Of a stretch of 52,133 nt of DNA, positions 35,896-44,434 are shown piece by piece (the stretch's first letter is position 1; the number at the start of each line of letters is the position of its first letter). The notes under the pieces were generated by a model. That model ran no database searches. It was not told the origin of the DNA and worked only from the letters and a program-made list of their open reading frames with translations. The stretch is from contig CANIHL010000004.1 in NCBI GenBank assembly GCA_947467375.1, positions 1 to 52,133 on the forward strand, read 5' to 3'. The translations under genes and the position numbers were made by a program. The DNA comes from Acidimicrobiaceae bacterium. GTDB taxonomy: Bacteria; Actinomycetota; Acidimicrobiia; Acidimicrobiales; Ilumatobacteraceae.

Positions 35896-37059
35896 ATGTC
35901 GTCATCAACACCAAAGAATCAAATGACCCGTCGTCAGTTCTTGGCTCGTTCGGGTGCTTTGGGTGCACTTGGCCTCTCGCTTCCAGCATTTCTTGCTGCT
36001 TGTGGCGGAAGTGATTCATCCAGTAGCGGTGGTTCCGAATCATTGTTCTTTGATAACTGGCCGTTGTATGTAGACCCAACAGCCGATGGTCTTACGGGAA
36101 CAGTTGATCGTTTCATGGCTGCAACTGGTGTATCAATGACCTACGGCGAGGGCTACAACGACAACGACGAATACTTTGCGAAGATTCAACCGTTGTTGGG
36201 TGCAGGCAAGTCAATTGAAGCCGACATCATTGCGCCAACATTTTGGATGGCTGGTCGCCTAATCAATTTGGGTTGGACCGAGAAACTTCCTAAAGAACTT
36301 ATTCCGAATTTTTCAAACATTGAAGATGAATATGTCAAACCATTATGGGATCCAACGGGCGAGTACTCCATGCCATGGCAAGGTGGTGTTGCAGGAATTG
36401 CGTACAACATTGATGTAACCGGTCGCGAGATCAAGAGTGTTGCAGATCTGTTTGATCCTGAGTTCAAGGGCAAGATCGGAATGCTCACCGAAATGCGCGA
36501 CACCATCGGACTTATTTGCATGAGTCTCGGAATTGACATTTCAACGATCACGTCATTTGAAGATGCCGCTCCTGCATTCGAAAAACTTGCTCAAGCAAAA
36601 GCCGATGGCCAAATCCGCGCATTCACCGGCAACGACTACGCGGATGACTTAGTGAGCGGAAACTTCGCAGCGTGCGTCGGTTGGTCTGGTGACGTGTTGC
36701 AACTTGGTAAAGACAGTCCAAATGTTCGCTTCGTTATTCCTGAAGAAGGTGGAACTCGCTGGTGTGACACCATGATCTTGCCGAAGGGCGTTAAAAACGG
36801 TGCAGCAGCAGCCAAGTGGATGGACTTCTGTTACGACCCAGTGCAGGCAGCACAGATAACACGATATGTGGGTTATATGTCGCCAGTGAAGGGTGTTCGT
36901 GACGAACTTGCCAAGCTCGACCCAGAGCTTGCAGAGAACCCGTTGGTGTTCCCAGACGATGCTGCAAATGCTCGACTCCGTTCATTCGCAACATTGTCGG
37001 AAGATGTTGAAGCGAAATTCGGTGAGGAATTCTCGGCAATTACCGGCGCGTAAGCACCG
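35896..37059 (+). CDS. potD: Spermidine/putrescine ABC transporter, substrate-binding lipoprotein
   Basis: The extracytoplasmic binding protein of the importer. The N-terminus combines a Tat motif (TRRQFLARSG) with a lipobox (LAAC), so the folded protein is probably exported by Tat and lipid-anchored. The rest is a two-lobe PotD/PotF-like fold with an early LFFDNWPLYVDP and a later AGIAYN. ATG 35896 is preferred over ATG 35890 because AGGGGG (35883-35888) then lies seven bases upstream. The coding sequence ends at the TAA at 37051-37053; the extra six bases given here are untranslated. The ligand may be another polyamine-like compound. Confidence 0.85.
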
Positions 37060-37079
37060 ATTGAAAAGCTGATTAACTC

Positions 37080-38150
37080 ATGACCGAAACGGTCGTCCGC
37101 CAAAACCGAATCGCGCGCAATGCCGATCGAGTTGGGATGGCCGCGATGATCGTTGCATCCGTATGTCTCGTGGCGCTTGGCGCTCACTGGGTGAGCGGAC
37201 CGATGGTTTCTGTCGTTGTCCTTGTGTTGCTGTTAGTTCTTGGAGGTGTTCTGGGGCTTGCGGTTACCGGTGGCCCAGAGGCGCGACGATTGCTTGCTCC
37301 ATATGGCCTGTTGAAGCCGGGAATGCTGTGGCTTGCACTGTTCTTTCTGGCCCCAGTTTGGTCGTTGCTGCGTATTTCGCTGTCCACAAAAGAGAGTCGG
37401 TTCTCGGTTCAATACAACTTCAGTTGGGCGTTTCAAAATTACGCCACAGCGTTTCGCGATTTCGGAAAACAGTTTGAGCATGCGTTTGTGTATGCAGCAA
37501 TTGCGACTGTTCTGACCATTTTGATTGGCTATCCACTTGCCTATGTGATTGCGTTTCGAGGTGGAAAATACAAAAACATTTTGCTAGGGCTGGTGGTCAT
37601 TCCATTCTTTACGAGTTACCTCATTCGCACTATTGCATGGTCCACGATCCTGGCCGACAGGGGTTTCGTGGTTCGCGCAATGAATGCTGTGGGCATAGGA
37701 AATGTATTTGAGTGGCTGCACATCATGGACAATGGCAAGTTACTGAATACACCTGCTGCGGTTATTGGTGGACTTACCTACAACTTCTTGCCGTTTATGT
37801 TGCTTCCTATCTATGTGAGTCTTGAGAAAATCGACACCAACTTGGTGAATGCAGCAGGAGATTTGTATTCCAGTGCGTCGCGCGCATTTCGCAAAGTGGT
37901 GTTTCCATTGTCGATACCAGGCGTTTTCGCAGGAACACTGTTGACATTTATCCCTGCAGCAGGCGACTTCGTCAACGCACAGTTTTTGGGTAATCCGAAT
38001 ACCACCATGATTGGTAATTCGATTCAGGATCAATTCTTAAAGCAGAACAACTATCCGGTTGCTTCAGCAATGGCTGCAGTGCTGATGGTCAGCATTGCGA
38101 CTTTAGTGTTGCTGTACACGCGAATATTTGGAACCGAGGATTTGGCATGA
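37080..38150 (+). CDS. potB: Spermidine/putrescine ABC transporter, permease PotB-like
   Basis: A 356-residue inner-membrane permease. The core (about 85-350) has six hydrophobic segments and the EAA loop, here NAAGDLYSSASRAFRKVVFPL, which contacts the ATPase. About 70 extra N-terminal residues contain two additional hydrophobic segments not usual in PotB, separated by a short linker from the core. It overlaps potC by four bases (ATGA). Confidence 0.92.
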   Translation: MTETVVRQNRIARNADRVGMAAMIVASVCLVALGAHWVSGPMVSVVVLVLLLVLGGVLGLAVTGGPEARRLLAPYGLLKPGMLWLALFFLAPVWSLLRISLSTKESRFSVQYNFSWAFQNYATAFRDFGKQFEHAFVYAAIATVLTILIGYPLAYVIAFRGGKYKNILLGLVVIPFFTSYLIRTIAWSTILADRGFVVRAMNAVGIGNVFEWLHIMDNGKLLNTPAAVIGGLTYNFLPFMLLPIYVSLEKIDTNLVNAAGDLYSSASRAFRKVVFPLSIPGVFAGTLLTFIPAAGDFVNAQFLGNPNTTMIGNSIQDQFLKQNNYPVASAMAAVLMVSIATLVLLYTRIFGTEDLA

Positions 38151-38989
38151 TGCGAAAGCGCACCAAATACGGTAAGTATGCGTTGAATGTGTTCGCCGGA
38201 CTCGGTCTGGTGTATCTCTTTGCTCCAATCTTTTTCATTGTTGCCTTTAGCTTCAATAAACCAAAAGGTAATTTCAATATTGCTTGGCAGTCATTTACTT
38301 TTGACAACTGGCTACACCCATTCGCAGAGCAATCACTCACGCGCGCATTGTGGAAGAGCCTCGAAATTGCAGCGATTTCAACGTTGATCTCCACCATTTT
38401 GGGCTCGCTTATCGCGGTTGCGCTGTCGCGATACAAATTCCGTGGTAGCGAAGGAATCAATTTGTTTTTGGTGCTTCCACTTACGACACCAGAAATTGTG
38501 CTGGGTTCTTCACTCGCAACACTGTTCCTCGGTCAGAACTTCATCGACTTTGGCATGACGACCATCATTATTGCTCACATTATGTTTCAGGTCAGTTTCG
38601 TAGCGCTCACTGTGCGCGCAAGAATTCGCGGATTCGATTGGACTCTTGAGCAAGCTGCTCAAGACCTCGGCGCAACCCCTTTGCGCACATTTATGAAGGT
38701 CACGTTCCCATTGATTTTGCCTGGAATTCTGGCGGCATCGCTTCTGGCCTTTGCTCTGTCAATCGATGACTTCATCATCACCTTCTTTAATTCGGGGCCT
38801 GTGCAAACCTTCCCGCTGCAGATCTATGGCGCCTCACGCGTTCGAATTCCGCCACAGATCAACGTGTTGGCATCCATGATTCTGTTTTTCAGTGTCGCCA
38901 TTTTGATGACTGGAACAATTGCTGGAATGCGGAAGTCTGCTGAGAAGCAGGCAACCGCTAAGAAGTTCACATTGCTTCATCGCAAATAA
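38147..38989 (+). CDS. potC: Spermidine/putrescine ABC transporter, permease PotC-like
   Basis: The second permease, 280 residues, with six hydrophobic segments and the EAA loop QAAQDLGATPLRTFMKVTFP (about 185-204). The FALSIDDFIITFFNSGP segment is very typical of PotC/PotI. ATG 38147 overlaps the potB stop. Its stop overlaps the ATG of the J-domain gene by one base (TAATG), so that gene joins the operon. Confidence 0.94.
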   Translation: MMRKRTKYGKYALNVFAGLGLVYLFAPIFFIVAFSFNKPKGNFNIAWQSFTFDNWLHPFAEQSLTRALWKSLEIAAISTLISTILGSLIAVALSRYKFRGSEGINLFLVLPLTTPEIVLGSSLATLFLGQNFIDFGMTTIIIAHIMFQVSFVALTVRARIRGFDWTLEQAAQDLGATPLRTFMKVTFPLILPGILAASLLAFALSIDDFIITFFNSGPVQTFPLQIYGASRVRIPPQINVLASMILFFSVAILMTGTIAGMRKSAEKQATAKKFTLLHRK

Positions 38990-39555
38990 TGTCACAGTCT
39001 CACTACGAGGTCCTTGGCGTCTTGCCATCTGCATCCCAGGATGAAATTCGTGTTGCGTATCGAATGCGAGCACGCGAGGTTCATCCGGATACTGCCACCG
39101 GAATGCGAAGCGACTCGTCAATCCAAATGGCGCGCGTTGCAGAGGCCTGGCGCGTACTTTCAGATGCGAAATTGCGAAAGGCGTATGACAGCGAGCGCAC
39201 TGGACGGCCAGCAGAACCGTTGCGGGTTGCGCAAGAACGCGTTGCGCATGTGTCTGTCGCACGGGGAGTGTTTCCGTGGCGCATGATTAGCTTGATTGTC
39301 GTAGGGGTCATCGGGCTAGTGCTGGTGCTCAACCTGCTCTCTGGCCCGGCTGTTCCGGTTGGGCCAGACGGACTTTTGCAAGCGGGTTCGTGTATCGAAG
39401 TGAATGCGAATCAGCTCGCGGTCGAGGTGGATTGCAGTGGCAAGCACAGTGGCGTGGTGAGGTCATTGGTGGGGTTTGACATGACATGCCCGAGCGACAC
39501 TCAGCCAATCCGCGATCGACAAGGAATGGGCATCGCGTGTGTTGTTACTGGCTAG
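38989..39555 (+). CDS. Membrane-anchored J-domain protein
   Basis: A 188-residue protein with an N-terminal J domain (about 4-68, HPD at 32-34), a basic linker, one membrane helix (about 99-117) and a C-terminal tail of about 70 residues with four cysteines. The J domain would face the cytoplasm and recruit DnaK to the membrane; the tail lies outside, where its cysteines may form disulfides. It starts on the potC stop (TAATG). No zinc finger or substrate domain of true DnaJ is present. The function of the tail is unknown. Confidence 0.8.
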   Translation: MSQSHYEVLGVLPSASQDEIRVAYRMRAREVHPDTATGMRSDSSIQMARVAEAWRVLSDAKLRKAYDSERTGRPAEPLRVAQERVAHVSVARGVFPWRMISLIVVGVIGLVLVLNLLSGPAVPVGPDGLLQAGSCIEVNANQLAVEVDCSGKHSGVVRSLVGFDMTCPSDTQPIRDRQGMGIACVVTG

Positions 39556-39568
39556 TGCAACAGAGAAC

Positions 39569-39574
39569 TAGTCT
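39569..39574 (+). promoter_or_regulatory. Leaderless-type -10 box, DUF3499 gene
   Basis: TAGTCT, six bases (TTAGAC) before the GTG at 39581. It matches the box of the aldehyde dehydrogenase operon in sequence and distance. Confidence 0.5.
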
Positions 39575-39580
39575 TTAGAC

Positions 39581-40147
39581 GTGTCCAAGCAGTGTGAGCG
39601 TCCTAGTTGCAGAGAGCTAGCAATTGCTGCATATTTCCTAGATTCGTCTGAATTGTTGATGACGCTGGAAAACTATGTGCCAGTAGATGGCATGCAAGTA
39701 AATGGCCTTTGTCGCCGACACGCTGATGCGCTTGTTGTTCCGCGTGGTTGGCGAATTGAAGACAAGCGTGAGAATGTTCCGCGCTTATTTCCCGTAACTC
39801 CACCAACGGAAAAACCAAAGGCGAAGAAAGCCGATCCAAAGAAGAGTCGCGTGAAGCCGCCGCGACCAAGCATTTTTGATGAGTTGAAGAGCGACAAAAA
39901 GGTTGAAGAAGTTGTTGCACCAATGGTTGAAGTAGTTGAAGTTGAGTTGGAAGAAACGAAAGCGATTCCATGGAGTCCACAGTTTGATCAAACTGATGAC
40001 TTGGGCGGCGTGCTTCGTCCTAAAGGCCGCTTGCTGAGCCGAGCATTCAACTTTGACGACACTCAGTCTTCGCCTCGCCCGCAGGCGGACAACACTTTCA
40101 CGGACGGAATTCAGCGCGAGCCATTTGACGAAAACGACATTCCGTAA
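39581..40147 (+). CDS. DUF3499 family protein (actinobacterial)
   Basis: A 188-residue protein whose first 60 residues match the DUF3499 pattern: C5, C10, C44 and H47 as a likely zinc site (CERPSC, then LCRRHADAL), followed by VVPRGWRIED. The remainder is a Lys/Glu-rich, probably disordered tail. The family is restricted to Actinobacteria and has no known function. The start is GTG with a leaderless -10. It overlaps the SRPBCC gene by one base (TAATG), a conserved-looking coupling. Confidence 0.8.
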   Translation: MSKQCERPSCRELAIAAYFLDSSELLMTLENYVPVDGMQVNGLCRRHADALVVPRGWRIEDKRENVPRLFPVTPPTEKPKAKKADPKKSRVKPPRPSIFDELKSDKKVEEVVAPMVEVVEVELEETKAIPWSPQFDQTDDLGGVLRPKGRLLSRAFNFDDTQSSPRPQADNTFTDGIQREPFDENDIP

Positions 40148-40584
40148 TGGCTTTGAAGGTGAGGGCCTCGCTGGAGACCCTGGTCAATCGGAATTCTGCG
40201 CATGCGATTCTTCGTGACTTAGCGCAATATCCGAAGTGGTTAGACATTGTTCACGCCGCAGTGAAAGAAGAAGGATCAGATAACACGTGGACGATAGAGC
40301 TGCGCGGAAAAGTTGGCCCATTTGCGCGTTCGAAACGCTTGCGAATGATGCGAACCAACGATGATGCAAACTCATCAGTGGTCTTTGAACGATCAGAATT
40401 TGATGGTCGAAACCACTCCGAATGGAAACTCACCGTGTTTTTTGCTGGCGGAGGCAACGATGCAGAAGTTTCAGTAGAGATGTTTTACGGAGGATCCATG
40501 TTTGGTGGAGGCATTCTTGAGCGAATGCTTGCAGACCAGATTGAGCGCAGCCGCCCGAAACTGGTTTCGCTACTTGGAAATTAG
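40147..40584 (+). CDS. SRPBCC (START-like) family protein
   Basis: A 145-residue protein with the layout of the polyketide cyclase/START-like fold: an N-terminal helix with ILRDLAQYPKWLDIVHAA, a central beta sheet, and a long C-terminal helix GGILERMLADQIERSRPKL. Such proteins bind hydrophobic ligands; neither ligand nor reaction is apparent. It is translationally coupled to DUF3499 and overlaps the convergent YdjC gene by 15 bases. Confidence 0.75.
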   Translation: MALKVRASLETLVNRNSAHAILRDLAQYPKWLDIVHAAVKEEGSDNTWTIELRGKVGPFARSKRLRMMRTNDDANSSVVFERSEFDGRNHSEWKLTVFFAGGGNDAEVSVEMFYGGSMFGGGILERMLADQIERSRPKLVSLLGN

Positions 40585-41451
40585 ATTGTGTCTTGTAGGG
40601 CTGATTTGCAACATCCAAGCAGCCTTCATTCGTGCAGCTTCGTGAAATCCAGCGATATTCACGTTGAATGCATCCTCGGCTTCCCGCTTTGACATCGTCG
40701 TTATGGTCTGCAATTCACTGGTCCACGAATAACCGTCGATAGAGGGGGCATCGTCTAACAGGCCAATATGGCAGATGATCTCGGTGATGCCAGATGTTGC
40801 CTTCGCCAAGTATTTAGCGAGATGCTCACGTTTCATCTGCCCGGAAACCGCAAACCCAAAAAATTGGTTGGGAATATTGACGTTGTGATCGGTGACAAAT
40901 GCAGTGAGTAAGCAAAAGAATGACAGTGCTATTTGCTGTGCCCTCCGCGCGACTCCAACATTTTCGAAGTTGCGCTCATGCGGCGTGCGCTTCCAAGGTA
41001 TGTCGTACTTGACTGCAAGATGAGAAACGGTTCTGCGAATACGTGGGTGGATATGCACGTGGTTATGTCCATTGATGTGGCTGGGTTGAACGCCCTGATC
41101 AACCAGCCATTTCACCTGTGCTTCCATTTCTGAGCGAACTTCGCGAATGTGCGAAGGACGAGCAAGAAGCAGGCGAAGGAAAACTGCGCCGTGCGAAAGA
41201 TGGCGCAACCCAGAAACAAATTTGCTCTTGTTCAATGGTTCAACATCTTGAAATGCAAGGTGAACGCCAATTCCTAAGCCCGGATTTCGGCGTGCAATTT
41301 GAAGTCCTAAATCTCGAGATTCCGCATTCACCATGAGGGACGCGTCAGTAACTAATCCTTCGCGGAAAGCGATTTCCACTGCATGACAGATGCTGTCGGA
41401 GCGACCAAAGTCGTCGGCAGTGACAACTACGATCGGGGGCAAATTTGGCAC
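40570..41451 (-). CDS. YdjC/ChbG-type carbohydrate deacetylase
   Basis: A 293-residue NodB-like metal-dependent deacetylase. The metal and catalytic motifs are TADDFGRSD (about 11-19), GIGVHLAFQD and HINGHNHVHIHP. The family removes acetyl groups from chitooligosaccharides (ChbG) or hopanoid glycans (HpnK); no partner gene is here to choose between them. The start is GTG, with TAAGAT six bases upstream on the minus strand. The 3' end overlaps the SRPBCC gene by 15 bases. Confidence 0.84.
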   Translation of the reverse strand: MPNLPPIVVVTADDFGRSDSICHAVEIAFREGLVTDASLMVNAESRDLGLQIARRNPGLGIGVHLAFQDVEPLNKSKFVSGLRHLSHGAVFLRLLLARPSHIREVRSEMEAQVKWLVDQGVQPSHINGHNHVHIHPRIRRTVSHLAVKYDIPWKRTPHERNFENVGVARRAQQIALSFFCLLTAFVTDHNVNIPNQFFGFAVSGQMKREHLAKYLAKATSGITEIICHIGLLDDAPSIDGYSWTSELQTITTMSKREAEDAFNVNIAGFHEAARMKAAWMLQISPTRHNLISK

Positions 41452-41457
41452 CCGTTA

Positions 41458-41463
41458 ATCTTA
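41458..41463 (-). promoter_or_regulatory. Leaderless-type -10 box, YdjC gene
   Basis: Minus strand TAAGAT, six bases (TAACGG) before the GTG at 41451. Confidence 0.5.
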
Positions 41464-41510
41464 GGGACACCCCCTGTTAACGCACGCGAATATGACAAGA
41501 TAATGACAGA

Positions 41511-41530
41511 AACTCCACAATTTGTGAGTT
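41511..41530 (-). terminator. Possible weak terminator after rlmN
   Basis: AACTC and GAGTT form the base of an imperfect hairpin with a bulge, lying 10-29 bases after the rlmN stop. The following T-tract is interrupted, so efficiency is doubtful. Confidence 0.3.
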
Positions 41531-41539
41531 AAAAAAGTT

Positions 41540-42595
41540 CTATTCTTCGATTCCTCGACGGTTGGTCAGTCTTACCGGCTGACCTGCTGCCAATTGACCG
41601 CATGCAGCGTCGATGTCCGTGCCACGGTTGCGCCTCACAGTCACATTTACTCCGAGGTCTTCAAGTTGCTGGGCAAATGCTCGGACCCCTGCTGCGCTCG
41701 TTCCCTTTGTTGGCCAACCCGGAGTTGGATTGAGCGGAATCAAGTTGACGTGTGCTGATGGTGTGAGTTGTCCGCAAAGTTGTGCCAGCTCACGTGCATC
41801 GCGAGGTTGGTCGTTAATTCCATCGATCATCGCCCACTCAAAACTGATGCGACGATTTTTGTTATCGAGATAGTCCCGACATGCCTGCATGAGTTCGTTA
41901 ATGGGGTAGCGCTTGTTAATGGGCACTAGTTCATCGCGCAATACGTCACGGGCTGCGTGTAGAGATACTGCAAGGTTCACCGGCAGCGGGCGCGATGCAA
42001 GTTTGCGAATACCGGGAACGATGCCAACGGTAGAAATGGTGAGGTGACGAGCCGACAACCCAATGTCGCCATGAATGCGTTCTACAGCACCCCACACTGC
42101 TTCTTCGTTGGCGAGTGGTTCGCCCATGCCCATGAACACCACGTTTGCTAAGCGTTGTTTGCGTTTGGCGCTTTCGCGTGCGGCGTACACCACTTGCTCA
42201 ACGATCTCGCCGACGCTGAGGTGGCGGGTGAATCCTGCTTGACCAGTTGCGCAAAAACCGCAGGCCATTGCACAGCCAGCTTGCGTACTGACACATACCG
42301 TTGCTCGCTCTTTGTAATGCATGAGCACGGTTTCAATAGGGTGACCACCATCTGCAAGCGACCACAGAAACTTGATCGTGTCACCCTTGTCGCTAACACT
42401 TGCCGTGGTGAGGTTCAGCGAATTTGGGAAACCATGTGCAAGTTCTTCGCGCACAGTGCCTGGCAATGTGAGAATTTGGGACGGCTCAGCGAACTGTGTG
42501 TATAGGCCTTCCCAAACCTGCTTCAAACGAAACGCTGGTTGACCGCTTAAGAGTCCTGCGATGTCTTCACGTGATGCATCGTAAAGACTTGTCAT
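41540..42595 (-). CDS. rlmN: 23S rRNA (adenine-2503-C2)-methyltransferase RlmN
   Basis: A radical SAM enzyme that methylates C2 of A2503 in 23S rRNA and also acts on some tRNAs. The 351-residue protein carries the cluster motif C108-x3-C112-x2-C115 (CAMACGFCATG), VFMGMGEPLAN, and the second essential Cys in TDIDAACGQL near residue 337. It follows the M3 peptidase by nine bases, but TAAACT six bases before the ATG suggests its own leaderless promoter overlapping the upstream stop. Confidence 0.95.
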   Translation of the reverse strand: MTSLYDASREDIAGLLSGQPAFRLKQVWEGLYTQFAEPSQILTLPGTVREELAHGFPNSLNLTTASVSDKGDTIKFLWSLADGGHPIETVLMHYKERATVCVSTQAGCAMACGFCATGQAGFTRHLSVGEIVEQVVYAARESAKRKQRLANVVFMGMGEPLANEEAVWGAVERIHGDIGLSARHLTISTVGIVPGIRKLASRPLPVNLAVSLHAARDVLRDELVPINKRYPINELMQACRDYLDNKNRRISFEWAMIDGINDQPRDARELAQLCGQLTPSAHVNLIPLNPTPGWPTKGTSAAGVRAFAQQLEDLGVNVTVRRNRGTDIDAACGQLAAGQPVRLTNRRGIEE

Positions 42596-42601
42596 GCACT
42601 C

Positions 42602-42607
42602 AGTTTA
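42602..42607 (-). promoter_or_regulatory. Leaderless-type -10 box, rlmN
   Basis: Minus strand TAAACT, six bases (GAGTGC) before the ATG at 42595; it includes the TAA stop of the upstream peptidase gene. Confidence 0.45.
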
Positions 42608-44422
42608 GAGGTGTTTTTGTGCCAACTTCTCGTAATCGAGCATGCGAGCACGAAGAACATTGAGACTTGAGGTCCAAAATGCAACATCGGTGACGTCGAT
42701 GCCGAATGCTTGACCGAGTTCCTCGGCAGTATCCATTCCCGCACGTGACAAGACCGTGTCGTAGTTCTCGCGGAAATGATCTGGGTTTGACTGATACTTC
42801 GCATACAAACCCAATCCGAATAGCAATCCGTATGTGTATGGCCAGTTGTAGAAGTGGCTTCCGTAGTAGTGGGGCTTGAGTACCCACATGTGCGGGTGGC
42901 GAGTGCTCTGGTCAAGACCATCGCCATACGCGTCGGTCTGTGCTTGCAACATGATTTCGTTGAACTCGCTTACGCCAAGCGTGCGGCGTTGGCGGCGTGC
43001 GAACACCTCTGTTTCAAACAGAAAACGACTATGAATGTCGACAACCACTTGCGATGCGCCGATGAGGTTGACATCAAGCAATGCCAAACGCTCGTCGCCT
43101 TGCAAGCGCGAAAGCCCATCTTCCATAACCAGCGTTTCGCAGAAGATGCTGGCAGTTTCGGCAAGAGCCATAGGCAAGCGTTTCTGCAATGGCGTGCGCT
43201 GAGCAAGTTGTGTGTTGTGATACGCATGACCAAGTTCGTGTGCGGTCACCTGTGCGGAGTCGACGCTTCCGCTCCAGTTCAGCAATACGAGCGATCGATC
43301 ATCAACGAATGACATGCAGAATGCTCCACCTGTTTTTCCTTCGCGGGGCTCGGCATCCAACCACTGTTCGTTAATTGAGCGGTCAACAAGTTGTGCAAGA
43401 CGGTCGCTGTAAGTGGAGAATGCATCTTTCACGAGACTGATTCCTTCGTCCCACGAAATTGCGCCAGGTGAAATGTGAAGTGGCGCAAATAGGTTCCACC
43501 ATGACAAACCGTTGGTGTCTCCGTGTAGTTGAGCTTTCACTCGCATCCAGCGGCGAAAGTCGGGAAGTGAAGCCGAAATTGCTGACTGCATAGCAGTGAA
43601 CGTTGCAGTGCTTACCAAGTTTGAATACAGCGATGCATCAATTGGTGCTTTCCATTGACGTCGCTTGTTAACAGTGTTCGCTTCACCTTTAATGCTGTTC
43701 ATTGCTGCGGCGCATGCAACGGCAACAGTTGGCCACGCTTGCATTTCCGCTTCGTAAGCAGCCTTGCGAACCGCAAGGTCGTTGTCGGTTGCAAGTCCGC
43801 GCACTGCTGCAATGGGCATCGACTTTGTGCCCGACGGTAGATGCACCTCGACTGATAACTGTGAAGTGATGTCGCTTTGTAGTCGCCCCCAGGCCGAAGA
43901 ACCAGTGGTGCCAAGTTCGGCGTACAGGCCTTCTTCGGCTTCGCTCATTTGGTGAATTGCTCGGTCTTGCAGGCGGAGCAAAGGTCCGAGGTGCTCGCGC
44001 GCCTCGTTGCTGACTTCCTGCAATGCATTGGCATCCAGGCTGGCAACCCAGTCTGCAAGGCGTGCAAGAAGTGGTGAAATTCGTGCGTCAAGGTCTTCCA
44101 TCTCGCTGAGCAAACCTTGTGCTTGCTCAACACGCGAATCGGTGCTGACTGTTGCGTAGATGTATGAAATGAGGATGTCTTGTTCGTCAACAGTTTTGTT
44201 AAATGCCTGGATTACCGCATCGGCGACCACACCATCTTGTGCGTTTGGTGTGCGTGGTTCGACAGCACGGACATTGTGGGTCTCAAACAATGCTTCAAGG
44301 CGGGCCACATTCGAGCCAGCGCGTTCCATGGCATCAACAAAGGAACGAGCATTGAACGACTCATGCACGTCAGCAACTGACCAGCGTGGGAGGGGGGTTT
44401 CATTTTCAGCAGTAATTGACAT
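42605..44422 (-). CDS. pepF: M3 family oligoendopeptidase (PepF-like)
   Basis: A 605-residue cytosolic zinc metallopeptidase that cleaves short peptides. The thermolysin-like zinc motif is HELGHAYHN (about 395), with the third ligand Glu in LAETASIFCETL about 25 residues later. No signal peptide is seen. The 9-base gaps on both sides place it between mshD and rlmN. TAGTTT six bases upstream of the ATG, overlapping the mshD stop, hints at an internal leaderless promoter. Confidence 0.92.
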   Translation of the reverse strand: MSITAENETPLPRWSVADVHESFNARSFVDAMERAGSNVARLEALFETHNVRAVEPRTPNAQDGVVADAVIQAFNKTVDEQDILISYIYATVSTDSRVEQAQGLLSEMEDLDARISPLLARLADWVASLDANALQEVSNEAREHLGPLLRLQDRAIHQMSEAEEGLYAELGTTGSSAWGRLQSDITSQLSVEVHLPSGTKSMPIAAVRGLATDNDLAVRKAAYEAEMQAWPTVAVACAAAMNSIKGEANTVNKRRQWKAPIDASLYSNLVSTATFTAMQSAISASLPDFRRWMRVKAQLHGDTNGLSWWNLFAPLHISPGAISWDEGISLVKDAFSTYSDRLAQLVDRSINEQWLDAEPREGKTGGAFCMSFVDDRSLVLLNWSGSVDSAQVTAHELGHAYHNTQLAQRTPLQKRLPMALAETASIFCETLVMEDGLSRLQGDERLALLDVNLIGASQVVVDIHSRFLFETEVFARRQRRTLGVSEFNEIMLQAQTDAYGDGLDQSTRHPHMWVLKPHYYGSHFYNWPYTYGLLFGLGLYAKYQSNPDHFRENYDTVLSRAGMDTAEELGQAFGIDVTDVAFWTSSLNVLRARMLDYEKLAQKHL

Positions 44423-44428
44423 GCCGAA

Positions 44429-44434
44429 AAACTA
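44429..44434 (-). promoter_or_regulatory. Leaderless-type -10 box, M3 peptidase
   Basis: Minus strand TAGTTT, six bases (TTCGGC) before the ATG at 44422. Its first three bases are the stop codon of mshD. Confidence 0.45.
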
